A DNA stretch of 64,000 nucleotides from NCBI GenBank assembly GCA_015501595.1, contig JADNRX010000007.1, forward strand, positions 62,001 through 126,000, in the 5' to 3' direction. Position 1 is the first letter of the stretch; each line of letters begins with the position of its first letter. Positions 11,901-23,900 of this stretch are shown here, in pieces. A model generated the notes under the pieces. That model saw only the letters and a program-made list of their open reading frames with translations. It was not told the DNA's origin and did no database searches. This stretch comes from Hymenopellis radicata (lineage: Eukaryota; Basidiomycota; Agaricomycetes; Agaricales; Physalacriaceae). A program made the position numbers and the translations under genes.

Positions 11901-13154
11901 GAGCAGACGAGACAAAGTTAGGACTCCAAGATGACAGGAGCTGAGAGGTGTAGTGAGGCATGCCGATAGTATTTAGTGGCGTAGAGTCCGTCCATTCAGT
12001 ATCAGGCAATGGGGCGGGTGTATCGGGCCACTCGTATGCCTTGCCGTTGGCACCATTAAATGGAACGAGACCGTCCTCGTCGACTTGAGTCATGAGGTGT
12101 ATGAGGCCGTCCGCGTCACCAAAAGCCATATATGCGCCTGTGGGCGACAGTGCGAGAGACGTCAAGTAAGAATTCGTGTCAATCTACAATACATGAGAAA
12201 ATGTAAGAATCCCAGTGCAAAATCGTACCTGGTAGAACTCTGGAGTAGCACTGAGATTGGCTGCGTCGACAATAGTCACGGATCCTTGGGTAGATGCAAC
12301 AGCAACACTGGAGGATCGGCGAGGCACCAAATTGAGAAAAGCAGGCCAGCAGAAAATGGGACGGGAGGCAGCGCGCGCATTGTTCGTGCGTCGAACACCT
12401 TGACTAGATGATCTGGAAATGGTCGGCCTTGTCTATACTGCTTATATCAGAGGCTACAGTACGAAGTAGGGCACAAAGCAGACCTGCTTTGGAGACCAAT
12501 GGTGAATATGAAGTTCCCTGAGACCTGCAGGCCCTGTATACCGCTTGGATGGGCGCGAACGCTGGAATCCGCCGCAGCGCGCGTTATTCCAGTGCGCGGG
12601 TCATGATTGCGCAGGTATCCGTCAGCACCAGCAGATATCAGACTTGAATGGGAGAACTCCATATGTGTAATCAACGAGGGAACTTGACATTGTCTGACGA
12701 CGGTGCCCGTCGCTGGACTGACTAGCAAGAGCTCGGGACCGACAATGGAGACACCGATGACATTGGAGGACGTCGTAGACGATGTGAACGTGTGCACGCT
12801 TCGGTTATCTGAACTGTGCACGATTCAGCTCTGTTGAGTCGTTGCAGGACTTGGCACTCACTGATAGAACCATTTGTTCATGCCACCCTTGCCCCATGTC
12901 CCGAAACCCATGCCTCGATTGCATCCAGCGCGTACATAGTTCTCGCCAACGACGATCTTTGACACGGGCAGGTCACCGACGCGGAACGCGACACTGCGTA
13001 CTGGGACACTGCGTAATCCCCGCCGCGTAAAAGCTGCCACGTTCCCACTGTTTGAGCCTGCCCATACGACGTCCGATACTGGATCAAACGCTAAAGCGGA
13101 CACTGGCACAGGGAGCGGCGTCGCAATGGGAGGGATATGGTGGTACGTAGCCAT
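8934..13154 (-). CDS. PAN2: PAN2, catalytic subunit of the PAN2-PAN3 poly(A) deadenylase
   Basis: Cytoplasmic 3'-5' exonuclease that shortens mRNA poly(A) tails with PAN3. Sixteen exons from the ATG at 13154: 13154-12862, 12813-12484, 12432-12229, 12183-11725, 11670-11564, 11513-11263, 11211-10907, 10854-10549, 10500-10440, 10392-10280, 10231-10119, 10072-9967, 9912-9732, 9680-9546, 9496-9249, 9194-8934; about 1157 aa. Order: WD40 repeats, linker, UCH-like pseudo-protease region (YSGLETHILNSYTNSMLQ), then a DEDD exonuclease with IDAEFVSM, GLSKDFRI and HDSIEDARSAL supplying the acidic residues and the final Asp. Exon 3 lacks one base at about 12344-12347 (a CC where CCC is expected after SAG); adding one base returns the exon to frame and restores PFSAGPAFLNL. 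The frame of the other exons is intact. An essential-type single gene, so the indel is probably an error. Confidence 0.93.
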
Positions 13155-13319
13155 AAGAGACGTGCAACCGAACAGATCGGAGCAGCAGTTCCATACTGGG
13201 CAGACGACTGAATCGGGAAGGCCGACGGTAGACGCGCCATAGCACTGCAGAAAGTTTCGTTTTCTCTTCAAGGTCATACACTATTGCTTATTCTACAGTA
13301 CCCCCAAGGAGCATCCAAA

Positions 13320-15641
13320 CTAACCCAGCACAAAACGCGATCCATTTACCACCAAATAGAAAGCCATCGGAATAACTCCCATAATGACATTCCCCAACAC
13401 ACCTCGACGTGTTATAGTGTCCCAAATTTCAGTCTTGACAATCTGGGTGCGACGGCTGACTTGTATGGTCCGACCAGGCGATAGAAAGTGGTGAATGCGG
13501 CACCGAAACTAGTCGTGACGTCAAACAAACGCGTTCTATGCGTTCGAAATCGGGTGCACTTACCAATAACACACAAGAACATGGGCCCCATATTGAGACC
13601 AGACCTCCCACAGGCTCGGCGCTGCACCAATGTCCTTCGCGAGAGTACTCATATACGTCGAATGGTCCACGCCGTACTTGATCCGCGCCGTATCCTTAAC
13701 CAGAAGGTGATAATGAGGCGCAGGCAACGGCTTGCGCACCTTCCCTTTAATCAACGATATCCAAAAGAACGACTGCATCTCCGCGATGGAGGTATCGCGC
13801 CGACACCCGGACGAACAAATCCAATGAAAGCAACTCCTTCGTCTCCTTCGCGAACGATATTCCGGATGTTGGCTTCGCCAGGCGTCGCGTATCCGCTGTC
13901 CTTATCCAGAAACCCAAACTCTTGGCGATACCCAGTCGCGTAGATGACAACTTCAGGGCGCACGTCGCGTCCCATCATGCGCACCGCGTCTTTACGCTTG
14001 GGCAGATCGGGAAAGACAGCTCTCCCGTTGGGCAGGAAGGTCACGGGAAACGGGGCGAGGTCAACAGTGAAGTTGGTTTGGGGAGGCGAGTCCTCCGGGG
14101 GGTCGATGTATCGCGCCAGACGGTCCATGAGTGAGGAACGGTTACGGTAAGGACGATTGATATAGGGCATGGCTTTCTGTGACTGTTAAGGTTGATTCAG
14201 TCAGATTAACTGCCAAGTGTGATTAGTGTATTTTGATTCACCTTGTTCAAGAATACGTAGGCGCGGCCCAGCCGCTCAGGTTCCCGTTCACCGACCTAGT
14301 AGATGAGCATGAGGTGATGCGTATGAAAAACGAGATGTCGACAAACCCATTGATTACATCCAGCCTGAGTTCCCGTCAACACCCACAGGACGCGCTTGAT
14401 GACAAAATCGGATACACTATGGCAAATGAGCGTGCTATCGTACACAGGTTCTCGAGGATACGCACAACCAACGGATATGAGAGGCAGCTACCCACGGGTG
14501 CTACGCATATATTCGCATCAAACGACGAGATCAAACAAGACAAACACATACCACATATGCTGTCTCCGCAAGATTGGTGATCAAACAATCAATTGGCACT
14601 TTCTTCTCGCCGTCGAAGCGGTATCCCAATATTTCAAAGTCGTTCTGATCAAAATTGAGTAAGCGGAGGTTCTGAGAGGTTGTCAACGTACCAGCGCTTT
14701 AGGAATGGACAGAAATCCTCCTCGGGTGCAAAGGACTACCTCTTTGGCCCCCGCCTTAGCGGACTCATATGCAAGGTCCGTGCCTACGATTTGGTGAGAT
14801 GACGCGGCAACAGAGAGTGGAAGAAACAATATACCTGTCTCTCCAGTTCCCATAATCATGACCCTCTTACCAGAGAGCTGCGAACGTGCCTTGTAGGTAT
14901 GAGAATGGAACACCTGAACCGGAGGTTCCAGCTTTGAGAGGTGTTCAATCCCTGAGATAGAAGGGATATAAGGAACAACATGTAATCCCGTGCATATTGC
15001 GAGGAAGCGCGCGGTTATTGTGTGTACGGCTACACACCGTGCGTCAGTGTGGCCACTGGAATCAGAACAATGAATACGTACTGTCTTCCCATTGCGAAGG
15101 ATCCTCAGAGCTCCTCTTAACATATGAGACGACGTGCTCTCCAGACTTCGCGTCTCTGCGGACATTGATGACTTTATGCCTCAAGCGTATCCGTTCCTCG
15201 ACGTGGAAATGTTTCGCGTATCGAACGAGATAATCGACATATTCCTGCGGTCGAAACCAATGAATAACATCCAGAAGAGACGATACTTTGCTTACCTCTA
15301 CTCTAAGGTGGTCCCTGTGAGACAGAGGCAGGCGAAAGTCGGAAAAGCTGGTCAACTGTTTGGAGGAGACCAATGTCGCGTTCTAGGCACAGTGATCAGC
15401 AACCCTGGATCTCTCTTTCGACCACAATAACCCTCAGCCTCGCTGCTCCTCTTCCTTGTCACGAGCATATACGCTAGGCGGGAAATCTCACCTCGTACGT
15501 CCGGTAGCGGAATGTACCGCCAATCGCGTCTTCCTGCTCGAGAACGACGGGGTCGAACGGAAAGTCGCTGTCTGCATATTCCAACAGCGATTTGCAGGCC
15601 ACCAGGCCCGCGGCGCCAGCTCCAATAACGACGACCTTCAT
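13320..15641 (-). CDS. flavin-containing monooxygenase-like oxidoreductase
   Basis: NADPH- and FAD-dependent oxygenase of the FMO/Baeyer-Villiger type. Exons: 15641-15492, 15382-15296, 15244-15082, 15029-14835, 14783-14692, 14644-14552, 14500-14466, 14416-14347, 14295-14242, 14182-13564, 13508-13320; about 582 aa. The N-terminal FAD motif is VVIGAGAAGL; FHSHTYK fits the FMO signature; the NADPH Rossmann motif is GTGETG; ATGYR lies near the end. Two single-base losses are needed: at about 13785-13791, where the frame moves from GVGAIPP to IAEMQSFFW, and in a CCC run at about 13455-13460, after which the reading WDTITRRGVLG continues to a TAG at 13322-13320. With both corrected, exons 10 and 11 fit their splice phases exactly. 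The substrate is unknown. The gene ends 165 bp upstream of the PAN2 start, on the same strand. Confidence 0.85.
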
Positions 15642-16548
15642 GGGTATTGCAGACAGGACGGTGCATCCCACGGCACGCCGGCGTGGTTTTAAAGAAGCAA
15701 GGCGGCAGTGTAGCTCGGCATCGTCAAGAACGTCCAGTTCTAATTTTGTTAGTGATATAACGGTAGTCTCGAACTAGCCGCTCGACGCCGGCTTTTTGAG
15801 GGATGACTCGGATGAGGACACCGGCGCAATGAAATGAACGCGAACTGGACAGTACCCACCATCACCTCGAGGCATTTAATGACTGGTTCCTCCGATCCCG
15901 GATACAACCTTCCATATCTTGCGATCGATGTCCATTCAGTCGAGGTGCCTCAGGCCAATCCGTTTCAACTCGTTGGATTTAGCACGGGAGTAAGTCCTCC
16001 AAATCTAGTAATTCTCCCGTCACTTGAAGGGTTAAGCGCCCACAGGCACACACGCGCCATCTACCCGGAGCAGGGCCAAAATCAAGATATTTCTTTTGTT
16101 CTTAACCTACAGCCACGAACGGTCGTCAGAAAAGCTGTAACGTGTCTAAAACCTGCTCTCTTCAGACGTGTTACGAGGAAACATGTCAGAGAGTAAACCA
16201 TGTGAAGAAGAAGACGGAACTCGCTGATATTAGCGGGCGTTTATCAACTCGTGTTGATACTCCTCCCTCTAGAGCCGGCATCGAAAGTGCCGCACGTCTC
16301 TAACCTCGACCACCTTCTTCCAACACATTTACCCTCGGTGTCTCGCTCTCCATCTTTGTCTTGATCATCTATCGTTTCGAATCAACGGTCGATCCTTGAG
16401 AACGTAGAACGCAGTTGTGCAGGATGCCCCATCCCTTCATTCCTCCGCTTCCTGCTTCATTGCGTGCGGAAAGTGAGTTACCTCACAAATCCGCCGTTAT
16501 TTTGCATCTCAACTACCGACAGTGTCCCAAGATGCGAACGTACAATAC
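15642..16548. other. divergent intergenic region, no supported gene
   Basis: Lies between the start of the FMO-like gene (leftward) and the DUF6699-like gene (rightward), so it must hold both promoters. An ORF at 15834-16196 has no recognisable motif and was not accepted. The stretch from about 16260 to 16480 is pyrimidine-rich, as is usual just before fungal transcription starts. Confidence 0.45.
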
Positions 16549-18043
16549 ATGTCTCGCAAGCCTCTCGCGCCTTCTGCTCTGCGACCAAGTATATTGAAGC
16601 CCAACTTCTTTCTCTTGTGGCTCACACTGAAATTTTAGGACCTAGAAAAGGCATTCTGAAGCAAACAGCAACCTCGGCAGGTACGCCCAAGTTGTCTGTT
16701 CATATCCGAGTCGGACGGTGCTCATGTAGTTTCAAGAGACGACGATCCCTCCCAACTCGCGGCAAAACATGGCCAGCTCTTCATCTCAAGGTGCCCGTGA
16801 GTCTCACATGCTAGCTATCGGTTCAGTTTGAATTCATGATGACACCCACAGAATTAGCGCCACACAGAGGTATCTTGAAAGCCACCTCTTCAGGTAAGTT
16901 CATGTTCCGGTGGGACGGCTTCCTACTCATGCTGCATCAGCGCCACCACCAGTTAATATTCCTCAACAAGCCGGTCCAACACGTAGGTGCTGTAAAGTTC
17001 GACGTGAATCACACCTAATTTCGCCCTAGGTGAAGCCCAGTTCTCCTCTGAGCACCTTCGAGCCCAAGCACATGCTAATTGGAACGCCTATGTCCATCAA
17101 CGACATATGCACGCCGCGCAGGCTCATGCATGTAAGTAGATTGAACATGACGCCACCGATCTAATGCAGCACGATATAGATCAACAGAACGTCTCACGTC
17201 CTCAGTCTTACCCTACACACGGCGTGCAAGCATCATATCCAGCAATACCTCATGCACAGACTATGCAGCAGACCCAATTCACCGCGCATAACATGCCTCC
17301 AGAACATTTCCAGCAGCCACAAAGTCAAGGACGAGGCGAACGGCGACCAACGGGTATCGGAACCGCTAATGAAGGTGTCACCGTCATCGGTCTGTCAATC
17401 TTATTATAGACTAACCCACAGCCAACTAACTAATCAGCGCTTCTCAGTAGGACCTGTTAAAATGGAATCTATATCGCTCGCCCGCCCACTCAAAAGACAC
17501 TTCCTCAAAGACCCTTACGGGCAGCCGACGAATGCGCTCGAGTACAAGGTCAACATCGCCTTCGACCCGAGCGAGGAGAACGACCATAGTCTCCGGTGGA
17601 ACGCCCACTGGCGGCGCTACGTGCGCCTCCAGCAATCCGAGCTGGACGTCTGTGCATCGACGCACACCACTCTCGAGGAGATGACCGTCTACTGCCCGAC
17701 ATACACCTCCGACCCGCCCTATCGCGTCAAGCTGACGTGCGTCGCCGGGAACAGCGGCATCCACTGCGTGGAGGTCCTCGAGGGCGTCTTTCGGACGTAC
17801 CGACCTGTCCTGAGTATGCGCCAGCTCGAGAAGCATCGGAATGTGATAGACTCGGACGCATTCAAGAAGGCGTACGAGTGGCGGATAAGCCACTCGAAGG
17901 ATCCTGCGAGGGAGGCGCAGGCGGGACCGAGGAGGGTCGACCTACTTCTGGGTAGGGTGTTGTTTGGCGGCATGAAGCAAACTGCCGATGGTCAGTGGTC
18001 CTTATTGGACCTAGCACCGGAACCGTCCGTTTACTACCGTTGA
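16549..18043 (+). CDS. DUF6699-like protein with duplicated GILK-motif exons
   Basis: Eight exons (16549-16588, 16639-16680, 16737-16790, 16852-16893, 16941-16982, 17030-17131, 17180-17389, 17448-18043) give 375 aa in unbroken frame; all introns are phase 1. The N-terminal half is low in complexity: PRKGILKQT in exon 2 and HRGILKATSS in exon 4, then a His/Gln-rich stretch. The C-terminal 200 residues form a domain with MTVYCPTYTSDPPYRVKL, VEVLEGVFRTYRPVL and RRVDLLLGRVLFGGM, which resembles the DUF6699 family of Agaricomycetes (VDFL-GR pattern). Function is unknown. Exons 2, 4 and 5 are each exactly 42 nt and symmetric in phase, suggesting internal exon duplication. Domain assignment is from memory of the family and should be tested. 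Confidence 0.7.
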
Positions 18044-18418
18044 GGACGTCTGTTGGGGCTAACGCCAATTTGGATCTGATTACAACATGAGGTTTCCTTT
18101 GAGACCTGGACATCTTTACTACGGTTTGCTTTGATTATGTACTACTTACTACTTCTGAATGAGTTCCGATTAAATTGACAAGCTTTTCCGCAATGGGGTT
18201 GCCTGAGGATACGCAACTGCGCCACGGCGACGGTGAACGCTGATCGATAGTTGATCGATGATCTGAATCATGTTCGTCGTTTTACCTACCGAAGCCCATT
18301 CAAACTGAGTCTCTAAACGCTCTTTCGCCTGAGCCCTTTCCACAGCCTGGCGTCTTATCCACAAGACGTGGGTTTATCCATCCACCTCCTCCTCCTCCTC
18401 CGTACCAACATCGTCAAT
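18044..18418. other. short intergenic region
   Basis: Contains the 3' flank of the DUF6699-like gene and the promoter of the next gene. A pyrimidine run (cctcctcctcctcctcc) sits at about 18384-18400, just before the ATG at 18419. No gene is seen. Confidence 0.45.
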
Positions 18419-19522
18419 ATGTCGTCGAAAAAATACAGCGTCCACAATCAGTCGGCGAAGCTTCAGGAAGCGAGGTTTGCCTATGAGTCTTTACATTCTT
18501 CGGCTGTTATTCAAGGCTTCCTAGGAATCAAGAGGAAGCTGAAGTTGCAAGGAATTGCATCTCCACGTATTCCTATTCCTCGTTTTCCCAGGCTTTGTCT
18601 GTCGGGGCTCGTATTCCACGGAGAAGCCACATACGTCGACGTAGGTGACGAGCCTGAAAACCCCGCCGAATACCGACCAATTCCATCGTCTGGCCACATA
18701 GATCTCCCAAGGATACCGCACTGGTGCCAGGAGTACGAAGCACACTGTTACACCCTTGATACCAATGTGTCCTTCACCTACACGCGGTCGAACTACGTCG
18801 GCAGCTTTTGTCCAGACACAGCTGGTGTCTGGTTTAAGGCCGGGGAACAGGATCCTTTGCTTTATCTGCATCCAGTCCACAGCAAGGAAAGCCCATTCTT
18901 GGCATTCGTGTATAACCTGGAAGACCATGATCGGCGGGATCGCCGAACCATCCCACCCTTCAACGTCTGGACACCGGATAACTCTTGGTCTGATCTCCTT
19001 AGCCCGACGAGAGCCAGTCGGTGTACGCAAGTCTGCATCTCGAGCCCCGATGTTCAACTCGCAGCGGAAGCCGGTAGGCAGAGTGTCTCCTCAGTCATCC
19101 GATACTGATATTACGGAGTTGGTGTAGATGATGGTGATGAGACGTCTTTAAACGACGAATTGAACGTGAGCGGTGACAGCGATGAAGGACTTGACGACGA
19201 TGCACATCATTATGGCTTCTCTCAGAAATGGGCGCAGACATTTCTAGAGCGTGCGGGAAATGGACAAGATCTCGGATCATTGGTGAAAGTCGAATGGAGT
19301 TGTGGAAAGCCAGAGTCGAGTTTGTGGGGAATTCAGACGAGGCTGGTCCCGGTTCCCGGAAGTGTACGGTCTTCCATTAAAGACAAGAGGAGGTGGTTGA
19401 GGAAGTATGAGATTCGGGCGGTCATTGAGAAAGTATACATGAAGCCAGCCTTTTTCCATGATCCGGAAGAGTGTGTTGATTATCTGCAAGAAGAATGGGA
19501 GGCGAGGTCAGCACAATATTGA
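18419..19522 (+). CDS. hypothetical protein, no family recognised
   Basis: Two exons, 18419-19073 and 19128-19522, give 349 aa; the 54-nt intron keeps the frame (LAAEA-DDGDETSLNDEL). I chose the ATG at 18419 because the upstream in-frame opening has no ATG. There is no signal peptide or clear membrane segment. The central part is rich in aromatic residues, prolines and His/Cys (HIDLPRIPHWCQEYEAHC, FTYTRSNYVGSFCPD), followed by an acidic segment (SGDSDEGLDDDAHH) and a charged, tryptophan-containing C-terminus (DKRRWLRKYEIRAVIEKVY, EECVDYLQEEWEA). It could be a lineage-specific Agaricomycete protein; I do not recognise it. Confidence 0.6.
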
Positions 19523-19841
19523 CAAGACTAATACAAGGTTGATGAGGAGTGGAAGAAGAATCATCTAGAGCTTACAGCAAATACATGGGTTTAAGTGGCA
19601 AGCCACAGGGAGTTAATTTGATGAAGGTAAACACTGAAGCTGAAGGTGAGCGCGTTCTGAGGCAGAACTGAACCGGTGACAGTCGCTGCAATGAAAGAAA
19701 GTCTCATTGTGGATTCAGCATTTGCTTGACATAAATAGAGAATAAATTGAATAATAGTTAAAGTGTTACTAACGGATCGGAGGCCTCCTTGCTCGGTATC
19801 AATACCCCCCGGTGCGCCACTGGCGCCCTACCTAGCCAGTG
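19523..19841. other. intergenic region before the MITE
   Basis: 3' flank of the hypothetical gene. It ends in a GC-rich hairpin-like stretch around 19811-19840 in which CCACTGG and CCAGTG face each other. No gene is seen. Confidence 0.4.
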
Positions 19842-20140
19842 TAGGGTGGTGAAGTAAACCGTTGCTTTTGATACACCTCAGGTTTACTGAGGTTACTAAC
19901 TGTATCAATGTGGTATTGAAACTGTCGGGGGTTGGGAGGTATGTTTCCATACCGGCACGTGATCACTTCGCGTGTTCGCGTGCCGGCACGCTGGCGCAGG
20001 GAGAAGCCGAGAGCGGCAAGACCAGGCGGGATGGGGCGCGCTGCGCCACATCACGTGTTAAATGTTTCGAAACCGTTAGTAACGGTTTCAAAACCATTAC
20101 TAACACCCCGGGCCGGCGGGAGGTTTACTGCGCCACCCTA
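19842..20140. mobile_element. hAT-like MITE, copy 1
   Basis: A 299-bp non-coding element with imperfect terminal inverted repeats: TAGGGTGGTGAAGTAAACC on the left faces the complement of GGTTTACTGCGCCACCCTA on the right. Inside are subterminal repeats built on GTTAGTAAC/GTTACTAAC and a GGCACGTGATCA block. The same terminal pattern, the CACGTGATCA block and a GTTAATAAC analogue of the repeat occur in the element at 58196-58583. No clear 8-bp target duplication remains at this copy. An ORF crossing it is an artefact. It ends 28 bp from the 3' end of tRNA-Trp. Confidence 0.65.
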
Positions 20141-20167
20141 ACAAAATTGCTGGAGACGAGCAAAAAC

Positions 20168-20293
20168 TGACCCCTACCCGACTTGAACGGATGGCCTTGT
20201 GGATGTACCACGCCGAACGAACGATTTCCTTATCGAGAATCGCTCGTTCAGCATGAACTGGAATCACACACTCTACCACTGAGCTAAGGGGTC
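20168..20293 (-). tRNA. tRNA-Trp (CCA) with a 54-nt intron
   Basis: Read on the minus strand, the acceptor arms GACCCCT and AGGGGTC pair fully; the D arm is GCTC-AGTGGTA-GAGT; the T arm is ATCCG-TTCAAGT-CGGGT. The anticodon loop TTCCAGT places CCA at 34-36. A 54-nt intron (about 20257-20204) sits in the canonical place after position 37 and can fold on itself. The mature length is 72 nt. The anticodon stem has one A-C mismatch next to the loop, so the isotype call is good but not certain. Confidence 0.85.
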
Positions 20294-20920
20294 TTGTTTT
20301 AGATTGAAGTCAGAGTTATAATACATGACCATAGTCATGACATCATTCTCAAGGTTAGCCTAACAGCAAGTCTGGTGCAACGACATTCTGTCCTCGTTTG
20401 AATCCAGAACGGTAATTCTTGCTACTCTCCTTCTCTTCACGTCCTCTTTGCTTGAGGACCTTCTGTATCAACTTGCTCTTCCTCCTCAAGGTCCTTGGTG
20501 AGTGCGACCGCAAGGATGATCATTGAGTCGAGTTGAGACTCAAAGGCGACTATACAGCGTCCGATACATTTGCAGCGCACAGTACGACTTGATAATGCGT
20601 AACGAAATTACAGTACCCAGATTTCCATCGAATTGTGTGTCATCCACTCCTCCTTAACCTTGTGTCGGTCGCAATTCAAGCTTAGCATCCGATGACCCAG
20701 CTCCAAAGGCAACTTGGCAGCACAATCGTATTCCCAACACACTCCGCTCTACCAAAGGGGGGTACATCCACTCATATTTAAAAAAGATTAGATAAATAGC
20801 CATGCGATATGTAGGGGGATTATAACAGAACAAAAAGAGTAAGAACATCGAAGAAAGAGTGGGATGAGAAAACATATGCTAAAAAAAGTGTACAAACCAA
20901 ATCATCTTAAGTACTGTATA
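20294..20920. other. intergenic region, no supported gene
   Basis: Holds the upstream side of tRNA-Trp and the 3' flank of SOG2. AT-rich tracts occur at about 20770-20890. No coding chain or RNA gene was recognised. Confidence 0.45.
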
Positions 20921-23900
20921 TCACCCGGGATCATTGATATCGATACGCTCCCGCGTATCTCGCCCGCGGAGCCGCCGAATGACAGGAACCTTGAACGACT
21001 GCGTGGGTTGCGCACTCCGCGGAGGCTCTGGAGAGGTAGCCGTATACGGAAGCTTAAACGTTCCCGTAGGCTGGGCACTCCTCGTCCGTGAGAGACTCGA
21101 CATCAACCGGTAGTCATCCTGCGGGCCCACTAAACTCGTCTGGGAGGCCGAAGTGAGCATAGGAGAGTACGGCCGCGGCATCGGCGTAGACGTTGGCGCA
21201 AATGAGGAAACATGCAGCAGGATGGCAAACTCCTCCGTGGCATTGGTCAACTTGTACATGTTGTTCCTCAGCGCGCTGGACCGGGTGCCATTGTAGGTCT
21301 TGACAGTGTTGGACAATTGTACAACGGTCTAAAAGTCGTTAGATAGATATCACCCACGCACATGGGAAAAGTACCTTCAAGAACAGATGAGCGTCGTCCC
21401 GCAATGCACCCTTGTCCGAGGTCATATCTCCGTCCTTCATCGCACGAACAAGGTCAGTTAGTCTCGTCGTCACCGATCTCGCCCGGTCAAGGCATTCTCG
21501 GGTATCCTTTTGTGCCTCAAGAGCATCGCCCAAAACATCCTCCATCATGTCCCAAACCACAGGAGCGACATCCATCGCATTTTGAACAGCTTGTATGGCC
21601 TCTTTGTCAACTTGAGTTTTGGAACTAGACGGCAAGTCCATAACAGGCGTCCTCGACGGCATCGTTGGAGATGAGGAACTCGATCCTGGTGAGGAAGCTT
21701 GCGATCCGGCACGGGAATGCACCGTCCGGGAGCTCTCTCCTGTGAAACTGTGTTGAGGGCTTGTTGGGGAAGGGGAAGAAACGGTGACAGCCATGGGAGC
21801 CAGCGTAGCATGTCTCTTGGGTGCACGAAGGGTAGATGACGGGTGCCCAGAGAATGTGTTGGCAGAGAATCCTCGAGATATCGGCGGTAATGGCACATCA
21901 TCATACGAGGGCAATGTCTTGCCAATCTCGACGTCTTTGGAGCTGAACGACCCCGCATGCCGTCTCGCTACTCGTATTCTTTCACTTGCGCCACCAGGAG
22001 GACTAGGTCGCAAGGAGACCAACGAATGTGACAGCTCTGCCGGAGACTGTGATGCGGATGAAGGTGAATAAGGATCAGATCCCATCATGGAGATACTGTT
22101 CGGTGACGGTATAGGGTAGGGTTTCCCTCGCAAGTGAGGTTTGATCGCTTCAATATGAGGCACCATAGCTTGCCACGCCCACGATATTTCTGCAGCCGCG
22201 CCATACAACACCAGAATCATGGTGCGCACGTTCCGCACGTCGTCACTGTCCGCGATAACCTTGATCTGCAAGGAAAGCACGCTGACGGCTTTCCCAAACA
22301 CGGCCACGGTGTCTTTACAGCTCTCCACCACACCTCGACAGACAGAGGGAGGCGGCAAGGTTTTTCGACTGATCGCATCAAAACGGTCAAGGGAGTGTAT
22401 GAGTTGCATCATGTCCACGCTCGCAGGATCAAGCAGTTTTCGGAGGACAGAAGATAGACGGTCGTCTATAGCATAAATGGTGTAATGCTCCAGAGTCTGA
22501 TAGATCTGACACACAGCAAATAATATACTGCGCGCGCACTCTATCAGGGAGAGGAGGGGTCTAGGAAGAGCGTCGGACATGGTGGAAATGGGGAGTGTAG
22601 ACAGACGTCGGAAATAAGAGTTTCTCTCGAATGCCATCGAGGACGTAATCGGGCGAGTAGGGGAGGGATGTGCTGATTCCTTGCTAAAAGGTCGGTTAGA
22701 GCGGAAACCCGAGCTCATCGAGGAGCCCGAATCTTGCCGTGTTGAAAGTGGTGATGGTATAGAAAAGTCATCCGGGGCCGTTTTGGACTTTAGCGACGGT
22801 AATGTAGGGAGGTCGGGAGCTTTTCTCGAGGAGAAGGCGAAGCGGGCCGTACGCAGATCAGGCATACTTTTCTTGGCTTGTAGGTCTACCTGTTGCGTAT
22901 CTTTGATTCCACTGGGGGCGTAAGATGCGTTTCGTCCATGCTCTTTAGAGGAGCGGTCACCTTTGGCGGAGGGACTCGAATGGGCGGTAGGGTCGTTGAT
23001 AGAGAAAGAATCAGAGTCGGCTGGGCTGGGCAGATAGCTTTCAAAGGAGCGCGTCGGGGAAGTCTCTGCACTTTCGGATTGGAGAATACCAAGGTGCAAA
23101 GGCGGAGGTCGGTCCAGCTGACCATAAGAGGAGGAGGGGGTCTCGATATCCGACTCTGCAATCGAGGATGAGACCGAGAAATTCGAGTCGATAGAGAATG
23201 AGCGGGCGTGCGGGGTGACGCCTTCATCAAATTCAGATTCGGATACTGGGAATCGTGACCACGCAGCAAAGTTGCTTTCTCTGTGAACAAGTTAGAAGTG
23301 GACAAGAGATTCATTGAATGACTTGCGATTTGTTCTCGTCTGAGAACACAGCATCTTCGTGATCGGAGGTATCCTTCTCTATCCACCTTTGCAACGCATG
23401 AACCCAGTCCTTCATAGCTTCTGGAGTTGGGAATCTGGACGGTCGGTCCATTACTGCACTGGGCGGCCATTCAATGGGATTACGTTCCAATTCTAGCACT
23501 GAAAGATTCTGGAACTTGGAGATATACTCTGGAAGCCTTGTAATCTTGTTGCGTGAGAGACAGAACACCTAAGATATGTGTATTAGACACGACTGGATTG
23601 GAAAGGGGAATATCGACCTTGAGCTTGAGCAGTTCCCCTGGACGAGTTGGGAGTCGTTTAATCTTGTTGTGGCTCAGGTCGAGTGTGTCGAGGGAAGGCA
23701 TTAGAGTAAGCTTGTATAAGAGTGTCAGATACGAGCCAAAACAGACATTGGCACAACGTACGACTTCTGGAAAGACGGTAAAGCAGTTTCCCTTGAGATT
23801 CAGATAGCGCAGACGCGACATCATCGCGAACTGCATTGGCAGCGTCGTCAAGTGGTTATTGCCCAGCGCAATCCTGCCAGCAACCGGTCAGTTTAGTGGA

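Noticed and set aside
19862..20170. 102-codon ORF
   Set aside because: It lies within the MITE and runs into the tRNA; composition comes from inverted repeats.
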